Assembly: GCA_002441345.1 (NCBI GenBank)
Contig: DJVU01000063.1
Coordinates: 2,090-7,283, forward strand
Direction of reading: 5' to 3'
DNA: 5,194 nucleotides
Origin: Bacteroidales bacterium UBA6248
GTDB taxonomy: Bacteria > Bacteroidota > Bacteroidia > Bacteroidales > Lentimicrobiaceae
The position numbers and the translations under genes were made by a program. Shown here one piece after another: positions 1 through 5,194 of the stretch. Numbering within the stretch: the first letter of the stretch is position 1; each line of letters begins with the position of its first letter. The notes under the pieces are model-generated. The model did not search any database, was not told the origin of the DNA, and saw only the letters and a program-made list of their open reading frames with translations.

Positions 1-134
1 TTACTCCAAGTGAGTACCGGAAACTTTTATAAGCGTCTGCATCAAAGCAATAAAGACTCCCGCAAGGACAAATATTATAAAACAGGACGTAATGGTTCAG
101 GTAAATACGTACTACTTTACAAAGCAGGTCGCAC

Positions 135-147
135 AGGGATAATCCCT
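135..147. promoter_or_regulatory. 13-nt dyad just upstream of a -7 box
   Basis: AGGGAT-A-ATCCCT forms a perfect 6-bp inverted repeat around a single central A. It ends 4 bp before the TACTTTTG box at 152-159, in the region RNA polymerase would cover, so it could be an operator for the exported-protein gene at 202. The arms are too close together to form a good RNA hairpin, and the site would probably not be transcribed. The operator role is inference only; a short dyad of this kind can occur by chance. Confidence 0.25.
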
Positions 148-151
148 AATG

Positions 152-159
152 TACTTTTG
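152..159 (+). promoter_or_regulatory. Candidate Bacteroidota -7 box for the DUF6448-type gene
   Basis: TACTTTTG is an exact match to the Bacteroidota -7 consensus TAnnTTTG. Transcription would begin around 164-166 and give a leader of roughly 37 nt before the ATG at 202. I see no TTG/TTTG at the usual 19-21 bp upstream, so the -33 element is missing or weak. A second, imperfect box (TCGATTTG, 171-178) lies slightly downstream. Confidence 0.4.
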
Positions 160-201
160 TTCCGGATATTTCGATTTGTAACAATCAAAACTTACATTAT
201 C

Positions 202-849
202 ATGAGAACAAAAGAAACAAATTTGACAACTGCAAGTCCGGAGAGACTTCAAAAACGTAACAGTTTTAAATCAATTTTTCCGATGGTTTTATTATTCGCA
301 GGAATGATTTTTGGAGCACTCCCGGCATCTGCGCACTGCGATTCCTTTGATGGTCCTACTATTAAAGATGCTGTTAAAGCTCTTGAAACTAACAACGTTA
401 ATTTAGTTCTGAAATGGATTACTCCGGAACAGGAACAGGTAATTATTCCACTTTTTAATAAAACCTATTCTTTAAAGTCCGGGGACAAGGAAGTTTATGA
501 GATTGTTGAAAAACATTTCTTTGAAACCCTTGTAAGGCTGCACCGCGAAACAGAAGGAGCACCTTTTACCGGCTTAAAACCTGCCGGAACAACAAAAATG
601 ATTGTTCAACTCAGTGACCAGGCATTGGAAAGTAAAAATGTGGATGACTTTCTCGTTAAATTAAATACCCACATCGGAAAGACGATAAAGGAGAAATTTG
701 ATAAAGTTGTAGCGCTTGACAAAGTGAAAAACGATTCTCCTGCAAAAGGTCGTGAATACGTGGAGGCTTACGTTGATTACACGCATACCATCGAAGCTAT
801 CCATGATATCGCAACACAGAATGACGGTCATTCCGCTCACAAACATTGA
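202..849 (+). CDS. DUF6448-type exported protein
   Basis: A 215-residue exported protein of unknown function that I recognise as resembling the DUF6448 family. Residues 1-44 form a long signal peptide: a basic n-region, then a hydrophobic stretch around 26-40, ending in PASA before HCD. Family-like stretches in the mature part are HCDSFDGP (45-52), ALETNNVNLVL (60-70), FFETLVRLHRE (106-116), EGAPFTGLKPAG (118-129) and GREYVEAYVDYTH (183-195). The C-terminus is histidine-rich (H201, H210, H213, H215). The frame is open back to a GTG at 10, but that extension would bury the signal peptide behind 64 unrelated residues. ATG 202 is preferred; M28 is a less likely start because it removes the basic n-region. 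The mature protein should be mostly helical and periplasmic or surface-exposed. The DNA is clearly AT-richer than the two downstream genes. The family has no biochemical function known to me; metal binding is only a suggestion from the His residues. Confidence 0.85.
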   Translation: MRTKETNLTTASPERLQKRNSFKSIFPMVLLFAGMIFGALPASAHCDSFDGPTIKDAVKALETNNVNLVLKWITPEQEQVIIPLFNKTYSLKSGDKEVYEIVEKHFFETLVRLHRETEGAPFTGLKPAGTTKMIVQLSDQALESKNVDDFLVKLNTHIGKTIKEKFDKVVALDKVKNDSPAKGREYVEAYVDYTHTIEAIHDIATQNDGHSAHKH

Positions 850-871
850 ATTAGCAAATAAATACTAAAAT

Positions 872-914
872 AAATCTTCCCTGAAATTAATCAGGGGAGA
901 TTTTCTATTTTTTT
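872..914 (+). terminator. Intrinsic terminator after the DUF6448-type gene
   Basis: The arm at 872-884 (core ATCTTCCCTGA) pairs with 891-903 (core TCAGGGGAGAT) in a 13-bp stem with one G-U pair and a 6-nt AATTAA loop. The 3' arm runs into TTTTCTATTTTTTT. It begins 23 nt after the stop codon. This is a textbook rho-independent terminator and makes the upstream gene its own transcription unit on the 3' side. Confidence 0.85.
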
Positions 915-1094
915 AGATTGAAAGAATGCATAAAACCTGATATTGTTGATTCCGAATCATCCTGTCCTACCCCTGATTTAAAATTCGGGATCAAGTAACA
1001 TGAAATATTGAAGTTATCAAAAGACATCAGGAAGGCAGGAAAGACAAAACAAAAAAGTGCTGGTATACAGATTTTATTGCAATTACATCACGGG

Positions 1095-1123
1095 CTGACT
1101 ATTCCGGTTGAATCGGCGACACA
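1095..1123. repeat. IS21-end-like repeat unit, copy 1
   Basis: The unit reads CTGACTATTCCGG, then TTGAAT, then CGGCGACACA. From the shared ATTCCGG core onward, 17 of 21 positions match the unit that starts its core exactly 60 bp downstream (1101 versus 1161). Within and just beyond it, ATTCCGGT (1101-1108) is mirrored by ACCGGAAT (1123-1130). Units of this shape, TTCCGG followed by CGGCG and CACCTGA, resemble from memory the multiple transposase-binding repeats at the ends of Bacteroidetes IS21-family elements. No IstA/IstB frame is present here, so if the assignment is right this is a relic or a non-autonomous end. Confidence 0.45.
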
Positions 1124-1154
1124 CCGGAATTCCAGAAAAAGGTAAAAAAAATCA

Positions 1155-1183
1155 CCTGATATTCCGGCAGAAACGGCGCCACC
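1155..1183. repeat. IS21-end-like repeat unit, copy 2
   Basis: The unit reads CCTGATATTCCGG, then CAGAAA, then CGGCGCCACC, in direct orientation to copy 1 with cores 60 bp apart. A third, shorter TTTCCGG (1184-1190) follows 23 bp after this core, which fits a tandem series of degenerate binding units. An A-run (1143-1151) separates the two main units. The IS21 connection is inference from sequence shape; the repeat itself is seen directly. Confidence 0.45.
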
Positions 1184-1643
1184 TTTCCGGTGCGGAAATT
1201 GAACCATAGGGTATCTCGTTACAACAGGTGCTATGACAAAACGACCCTTAACGAGGTTGTACATTCGAAACCTGATACAACTTCCGGAACATTGAATAAT
1301 CCTGGAACAGATAGGCCCTGAGCCTTCATTCAGGGTACAATACCATAGATGGATTCAGTCATGGAATTGATCCGGAAGGACTGGAATTGCAGCAGTTAAA
1401 CGGAATTCATATGCAGATCCGGGGGCTTTTTTCTTCACTGATAACAGGAATCAGGAGCCCGTTAGCGGCCGGCAGATTCGCAATCATTTCTTCCGTATCC
1501 CCATATGGGATAACAAACGGCAATATGAAACTATCATCCGGCGCGGTCGTCGTTTTCGTTTCCTGCTCTGGAAAATGAATGGATCTGCCCGGTAATTTCT
1601 TACTTCCATGGTCATCCATCCCGTATCATCCTGAACAATTCTT

Positions 1644-1651
1644 TACCTTTG
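1644..1651 (+). promoter_or_regulatory. -7 box almost abutting the regulator start codon
   Basis: TACCTTTG is an exact TAnnTTTG match. It ends 4 nt before ATG 1656, so initiation at the usual distance would fall at or next to the A of the start codon and give a leaderless or near-leaderless mRNA. The reading frame has a TGA at 1632-1634 and no other plausible start before 1656, so the gene cannot begin upstream. I find no -33 TTG at standard spacing. Confidence 0.45.
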
Positions 1652-1655
1652 TGCA

Positions 1656-3323
1656 ATGAAATGGCAAGTTTATTTACTTGTATTACTCTGCTGTACAGTG
1701 CATTTCAGGGCTTCGGCGGTGGAGGCCGATACTTCGCGAACGACCCTGCACCATTATAATAAGCTTTTTTATGAAGCCTTTGAGAAGGGGGAGAATTATA
1801 AGGCTCGTGAATACGCGGCCAGGGCTCTGATCGTTGCCTTAAAAAGGGGACAAAAGCGCGATATTGCTATTGTGTACAGCAATCTGGCAATCATAAATGC
1901 ACGGATGGGCGATTATGAGAAGGCCAACCAGTATAATCTGAATTCGCTGAGGATCTTTACTGAGCTGAACGATACCCTGCATATTGCACGGTGTAATCTG
2001 AATATAGGCTCGGTGTTCATCGAGCTTAAGGAATACAGCAAGGCATTGTCCTATATTGAGGATGCAAGGGATTCGTTTTATCAAATCAACGATCGGCTTG
2101 GGTACAGCATCTGCATGTCGAACATAGGTTCGGTTTACCTGGCGCTGGAGGATTACAAAACGGCACTGCCGATATTTTTTGAGGCGGTGGAGATTGATGA
2201 ACGGAACAACGATCCATCGGGCACCTCTTCCAACTTCCTGAATATTGCAATAGTTTACCTGAACCTTAAGAATTATACTGCTGCCGCCGAATATCTGCGT
2301 AAGGCACTGGCCATCGACAAGGCCATGGGCGACAGAAGCGGCATTGCTTCGGCTCAGTTTAATGGAGCAAAGCTTATGCTTGCTACCGGAAAGAGCGATT
2401 CGGCCCTCTATCTCTGCAGAAAGAGTATACGTATGTTCAGGGAAACGGGCCAGCTTTCGGATGAGGCCAATGCCCTGCAATTGCTCGCAGAAATTTACGG
2501 GCAAACGGGAAACTACCAGCTGGCCTACAATTATCACGTGAAGGCTTCCGCGCTTAGCGACAGCTTGATGAACCTTGATAAGGTGGCCAGGATCGGAATG
2601 CTGGAGGAGAAGTATATTAATGAGAAGCTGAAGGGCGAAATACTTTCGCTGGAGTATCGAAGCCGGCTGCAGGAGACCAGGATAGAGAATCAACGGAAAC
2701 TGATAGCCACCTGGCTTACGGGTTTTATCCTTTCGGTCGTTGCCATGGTGGTCATTATCGTACAGCTGAGGAAAAAGAACAATGCCTATAAGTTTATCGT
2801 GCAAAAAAACATCGACCTGATGAAAAAGGAGAGGGAGCTTGGGGGTGCAATGAGGGAGCTTGGTGAAGTGAAACAGGAACTGAAGCTGCTAATGAGCAAA
2901 CAGGAAGTGAGTGATGCACCGGTGCCGGAGGGTGTTGCCGACGATAAAACGCGACCGGCACTGAGTGGTGACGAAAGGAAGAATCTGCTGCTGAAGCTGC
3001 ATGAAGCACTGGCCAACGATAAAATGTACACGAAAGCCGATCTTACGGTGGAGAAGCTTGCCAAAAAGCTGTCCACCAACCGCACCTACCTGTCGCAACT
3101 GATAAATGAGGAGTTCCAAAAAGGATACTCCGATCTGATCAATGAATACCGCATCAGGGAAGCAATGTCGCTTCTGTCAGACCCGGTGTCGGGCAGCCGG
3201 TATTCCATTGATGCCATAGCCCGTGAATCGGGTTTTAATAACATCTCCAACTTCAATATGCTGTTTCGCAAACATGTGGGCACTACCCCCTCGGTATTTC
3301 GTAAAAACGCTCATTCTCAGTAA
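1656..3323 (+). CDS. Transmembrane TPR-AraC HTH transcriptional regulator
   Basis: A 555-residue one-component regulator with its sensor outside and its DNA-binding domain inside the cytoplasm. Residues 1-21 are a signal sequence (MKWQVYLLVLLCC, then ASA). Seven TPR units follow, near 33-66, 71-104, 111-144, 151-184, 191-224, 231-264 and 270-303. Units two to six start exactly 40 residues apart and unit seven keeps that step to within one residue; typical signatures are NIGSVYLALEDYKTAL and NIAIVYLNLKNYTAAA. A coiled coil (about 306-347) leads into one membrane helix (349-371), then RKK on the inside, a charged linker helix (372-415), and a Pro/Asp-rich spacer. The AraC-type domain occupies 440-553: first helix-turn-helix LTVEKLAKKLSTNRTYLSQL (463-482), linker YSDLINEYRIREAMSLL, second helix-turn-helix with SIDAIARESGF and FRKHVGTTPSVFRK. 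No histidine kinase or receiver domain is present. Such TPR-TM-HTH proteins are common in Bacteroidota and mostly uncharacterised. The secreted-protein gene 138 bp downstream is its most likely target (inference). Confidence 0.92.
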   Translation: MKWQVYLLVLLCCTVHFRASAVEADTSRTTLHHYNKLFYEAFEKGENYKAREYAARALIVALKRGQKRDIAIVYSNLAIINARMGDYEKANQYNLNSLRIFTELNDTLHIARCNLNIGSVFIELKEYSKALSYIEDARDSFYQINDRLGYSICMSNIGSVYLALEDYKTALPIFFEAVEIDERNNDPSGTSSNFLNIAIVYLNLKNYTAAAEYLRKALAIDKAMGDRSGIASAQFNGAKLMLATGKSDSALYLCRKSIRMFRETGQLSDEANALQLLAEIYGQTGNYQLAYNYHVKASALSDSLMNLDKVARIGMLEEKYINEKLKGEILSLEYRSRLQETRIENQRKLIATWLTGFILSVVAMVVIIVQLRKKNNAYKFIVQKNIDLMKKERELGGAMRELGEVKQELKLLMSKQEVSDAPVPEGVADDKTRPALSGDERKNLLLKLHEALANDKMYTKADLTVEKLAKKLSTNRTYLSQLINEEFQKGYSDLINEYRIREAMSLLSDPVSGSRYSIDAIARESGFNNISNFNMLFRKHVGTTPSVFRKNAHSQ

Positions 3324-3336
3324 ATTATCTTCTCAC

Positions 3337-3370
3337 TTATAGTTATAATTTTACCAATTCACAACTATAA
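3337..3370. repeat. Inverted repeat TTATAGTT / AACTATAA
   Basis: The 8-bp arms at 3337-3344 and 3363-3370 are perfect complements, separated by 18 nt. The dyad begins 13 bp after the regulator's stop codon. Its right arm overlaps the left arm of the next dyad (3359-3366), so the two hairpins could not form at once in RNA. There is no T-run behind it, so it is a poor terminator. It may be an operator half-site pair. Confidence 0.5.
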
Positions 3371-3379
3371 AAGTTGTGA
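3359..3379. promoter_or_regulatory. Dyad TCACAACT / AGTTGTGA, candidate operator
   Basis: Perfect 8-bp arms (3359-3366 and 3372-3379) surround a 5-nt ATAAA spacer. The same octamer TCACAACT recurs at 3439-3446, exactly 80 bp downstream and 16 bp before the start codon of the next gene. The right arm contains the TTG of the candidate -33 element, so a bound protein would compete with or contact RNA polymerase. The neighbouring AraC-HTH protein is the obvious candidate binder, but that is inference. Confidence 0.45.
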
Positions 3380-3404
3380 CTTCCGGTAGTGTACTATTAT
3401 TTTG
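3374..3404 (+). promoter_or_regulatory. Candidate promoter of the secreted-protein gene
   Basis: TTG (3374-3376) stands 20 bp upstream of TTATTTTG (3397-3404), which matches the Bacteroidota -7 consensus TAnnTTTG at all fixed positions but one. Spacing is as expected for the primary sigma factor of this phylum. The predicted start near 3409-3411 gives a leader of about 50 nt that opens with the GC-rich hairpin at 3412-3427. Confidence 0.45.
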
Positions 3405-3411
3405 CTGTCCG

Positions 3412-3427
3412 GGCGTAGCACTACGCC
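3412..3427 (+). repeat. GC-rich hairpin GGCGTAG-CA-CTACGCC
   Basis: Perfect 7-bp arms surround a 2-nt centre; as RNA it would fold as a 6-bp stem with a GCAC tetraloop. A further GCTACG at 3428-3433 can pair with CGTAGC at 3414-3419, giving an alternative fold. No T-run follows, so it is not a standard terminator. It sits at the predicted 5' end of the secreted-protein mRNA, where it could protect the transcript, or it may be a REP-like palindrome. Confidence 0.45.
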
Positions 3428-3461
3428 GCTACGATTCATCACAACTAAATAAACGACATTT

Positions 3462-5194
3462 ATGAACACCAGGGATTATCTCATGAAATGGATTTTTGTG
3501 CTGCTGCTGTTTGCCGCCGGCACTACAGGTGCCAATGCACAATGGATTATAAACGAAAGCTTTGAAGGTGGAGCCATTCCGGCAGGGTGGACCACCTATG
3601 ATGCCAACAACGACGCCTCAACCTTCAGGGCCTTCAACAAGCCAACACATGCACATACAGGTAATTACATCTGTTTTGTTGACAGTTACGGCAACAATGG
3701 AAACGATTGGCTTGTAACGCCACAGGTGGCCATACAGGCAGGCGATGTGTTCAACTTCTTCGCCCGCTCGTGGTATGGTACCGAGGATATGGAGGTTAAA
3801 CTCTCTACTACCGGAAACGCCATCTCCGACTTTACCGTTACACTGGGCACCGTTACCGGATTGGGTTCCGCATATCAGGAATTCAACTACGACCTTAGTG
3901 CCTATGCCGGCCAGAATGTATATCTTGCCATCCGCTGGATGCAGGATACCTACGGCTTTATAGTAGACGACATAAAGGTGGGTCAGCCGCAGGCGAACGA
4001 CGTGGGTGCCCTGAACGTTATTAGTCCGGGTAGTTTCATCGTTGTTGATACACCGGTAGTGCCGGCTGCCACCGTAAAGAACTATGGAACCGGAGAAGTT
4101 ACCGCCGATTTCCCCGTAGTCTGCAACATTACCGATGCCGAAAACAATGTAGTGCATACCGCAGAGGTCACTTTTACCGACCCGCTGGCCGCAGGAGCAA
4201 CTGCCACCGTGCAATTCACCGGATGGACACCAACTGTGGAGGGCAGCTACACTATTGAGGTATATACGGCTATGGCAGGCGATGCCGACTTAACCAACGA
4301 TACGGTGGTGTCGGCATTCGATGCCGTGCAGCATTACGGAACCGGTGGCCCGGATGCAATGGGGTACCGGTGGATCGACAGTGGCGAAACCGGAGGTCCG
4401 GTTTACAACTGGATAGATATCAGTGCTACCGGCACCTCGACGGTAACGTACGGGGTAAATGCCTTTGCCGGCGATGACAACTTCTCGGAAGCCATTCCCA
4501 TAGGATTCGATTTCCCCTATTATGGAATAAACCGCACCTTCTTCCACGCCGACATCAACGGCACCCTGCTGCTGGCCAGTAACAACTGGGTGAAACCATT
4601 CCCCGACAACGGCTGGGATAATGACGGCAACGTTTTCAATTATCATCAAACGATACCCGGTTATTCCGGAATGCCGGCGCTGATCTCCGTTTTCTGGGAT
4701 GACCTGATTGCCACCGAAGGAACTGGAAACGTTTATTTCCAGACTTTTGGCACAGCCCCCGACAGATATACGGTAATACAATGGAGCAACCTGGCTTTTG
4801 TGGCCGGTACCGGCGGAACGCCTACTCTCAACTTTGAGGTGATACTTCACGAAAATGGCGATATCGTCATGCAATACCAGAATGTGGCCAACGGACAAAC
4901 CGGTGGAGCAAATCCCCACGATTTCGGACAGAGTGCCACCGTGGGAACGCAGAACGACGACTGCACCACCGGCCTGGGTTACCTGAATGAGATTGTTGAA
5001 AGCAGCGGCTACATAGGCCCTGATCCGGCAGGAAACCTGCTGAAGAACGAGATGGCCATAAAATTCTATCCCGGTGAAGACACCCAGGTGCCTATGATCA
5101 CTACCATTAAAGCATGGAATACCTTCAATACTTACGCACACCTGCAGGCTGCCATCACCGATTTGTCGGGACTGGCCTCCGACTCCCTCTACTA
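3462..5194 (+). CDS. Secreted choice-of-anchor J surface protein (3' truncated)
   Basis: The first 577 codons are open and the window edge cuts the next codon after TA. A signal peptide covers residues 1-26 (hydrophobic IFVLLLFAAG, then ANA before QWI). Residues 28-174 resemble a choice-of-anchor J / cleaved-adhesin domain: INESFEGGAIPAGWTTYD at its start, NDWLVTPQV in the middle, GFIVDDIKVG at its end. Residues 179-288 look like a CARDB-type Ig-like domain (VVPAATVKNYGTGEVTADF and ADLTNDTVV). Residues 300-536 form a beta-rich module of the kind seen in type IX secretion substrates: YRWIDSGETGGPVYNWIDIS, IPIGFDFPYYG, SVFWDDL and VILHENGDIVMQY. The sequence is Gly/Thr/Asn-rich with few Lys and only three Cys after the signal. 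An anchor or type IX sorting domain would lie beyond the window. An in-frame TAA at 3450-3452 limits the start to ATG 3462 or ATG 3483; the latter gives a more usual MKWIFVLLL signal and has AGGGA 7 nt before it. Adhesion or substrate binding is likely, and a protease role cannot be excluded. Confidence 0.88.
   Translation, partial: MNTRDYLMKWIFVLLLFAAGTTGANAQWIINESFEGGAIPAGWTTYDANNDASTFRAFNKPTHAHTGNYICFVDSYGNNGNDWLVTPQVAIQAGDVFNFFARSWYGTEDMEVKLSTTGNAISDFTVTLGTVTGLGSAYQEFNYDLSAYAGQNVYLAIRWMQDTYGFIVDDIKVGQPQANDVGALNVISPGSFIVVDTPVVPAATVKNYGTGEVTADFPVVCNITDAENNVVHTAEVTFTDPLAAGATATVQFTGWTPTVEGSYTIEVYTAMAGDADLTNDTVVSAFDAVQHYGTGGPDAMGYRWIDSGETGGPVYNWIDISATGTSTVTYGVNAFAGDDNFSEAIPIGFDFPYYGINRTFFHADINGTLLLASNNWVKPFPDNGWDNDGNVFNYHQTIPGYSGMPALISVFWDDLIATEGTGNVYFQTFGTAPDRYTVIQWSNLAFVAGTGGTPTLNFEVILHENGDIVMQYQNVANGQTGGANPHDFGQSATVGTQNDDCTTGLGYLNEIVESSGYIGPDPAGNLLKNEMAIKFYPGEDTQVPMITTIKAWNTFNTYAHLQAAITDLSGLASDSLY

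Larger units (their letters stand above)
850..1655. other. Long intergenic gap without a supportable gene
   Basis: After the terminator, about 740 bp contain no frame that looks coding. Two short overlapping frames on opposite strands (1387-1578 and 1407-1619) have no recognisable motifs and no promoter box. The gap holds a 13-nt dyad TGATTC-C-GAATCA (947-959), a repeat-bearing segment (1095-1200), a CTCGTTA/TAACGAG inverted repeat (1215-1221 / 1249-1255), a CCCTGA/TCAGGG hairpin with no T-run (1316-1335), a TATCCC/GGGATA dyad (1496-1512), and the promoter of the next gene at its right edge. I see no tRNA, rRNA or CRISPR pattern. A transposon scar or an unrecognised small RNA is possible. Confidence 0.6.

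Noticed and set aside
10..201. GTG-initiated 64-codon N-terminal extension of the first gene
   Set aside because: It would place 64 unrelated residues before a clear signal peptide, and the -7 box at 152-159 lies inside it. ATG 202 explains the export signal better.
1316..1335. CCCTGA/TCAGGG hairpin as a terminator
   Set aside because: The stem is only 6 bp, no T-run follows, and there is no gene just upstream that would need it.
1421..1460. GGGGGCTTTTTT stretch with AGCCC downstream as a terminator
   Set aside because: The T-run lies inside the loop rather than after the stem, and only 5 bp pair. The left arm expected of a plus-strand terminator is absent.
1387..1578. 63-codon frame on the plus strand in the gap
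   Set aside because: It has no family resemblance and no promoter signal, and overlaps the opposite-strand frame. It is most likely a chance frame.
1407..1619. 70-codon frame on the minus strand, divergent from the regulator
   Set aside because: It has no recognisable motif and no -7 box upstream on that strand, and it overlaps an equally long meaningless frame on the plus strand. A decayed gene fragment cannot be excluded.
1839..2804. 321-codon antisense frame inside the regulator gene
   Set aside because: The sense frame has clear TPR units throughout this stretch; the antisense translation has no domain pattern and arises from codon bias.
3337..3379. Intrinsic terminator after the regulator gene
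   Set aside because: Both inverted repeats lack a following T-run and are AT-rich. Operator or alternative-structure roles fit better.
3618..4214. 198-codon antisense frame inside the surface-protein gene
   Set aside because: The sense frame carries the choice-of-anchor J and Ig-like modules. The antisense product shows no recognisable domain.
4290..5141. 283-codon antisense frame inside the surface-protein gene
   Set aside because: It is a shadow of a Gly/Thr/Asn-rich sense gene whose codon bias suppresses antisense stops; it has no start signal or motif.

Overview
The window looks like Bacteroidota chromosomal DNA, most likely from a Bacteroidales/Marinilabiliales-type environmental lineage, though the rank below phylum is a guess. 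Three things point there. Promoter -7 boxes of the form TAnnTTTG lie ahead of the genes. The genes have A/T-rich leaders rather than clear Shine-Dalgarno sequences. The gene content is a DUF6448-like exported protein, a membrane-spanning TPR/AraC-HTH regulator and a large secreted choice-of-anchor J protein.

Layout, all genes on the + strand. (1) 1-201 is a non-coding leader with a -7 box at 152-159 and a small dyad at 135-147. (2) 202-849 encodes a 215-residue exported DUF6448-type protein, closed by a convincing intrinsic terminator at 872-914. (3) 850-1655 is about 800 bp without a supportable gene. Its middle carries two related ~29-bp units exactly 60 bp apart, plus looser CCTGAT/TTCCGG motifs that recall the multi-repeat ends of Bacteroidetes IS21-family elements, but no transposase is present. 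(4) 1656-3323 encodes a 555-residue regulator: signal peptide, seven periplasmic TPR units (six of them in strict 40-residue register), coiled coil, one transmembrane helix, cytoplasmic linker and AraC-type double HTH. Its perfect -7 box ends only 4 nt before the ATG, so the mRNA may be leaderless. (5) 3324-3461 is a 138-bp gap dense in overlapping inverted repeats around a candidate promoter, followed by a GC-rich hairpin near the predicted transcript 5' end. (6) 3462 to the window edge is the first 577 codons of a large secreted beta-rich protein that is still open at the edge.

Working model (inference): the TPR/HTH protein is a one-component transmembrane regulator that senses something in the periplasm and binds the dyads in the 138-bp gap to control the surface protein next door. 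The DUF6448 gene is a separate transcription unit, visibly more AT-rich than the other two genes and cut off from them by its terminator and the repeat-bearing gap.
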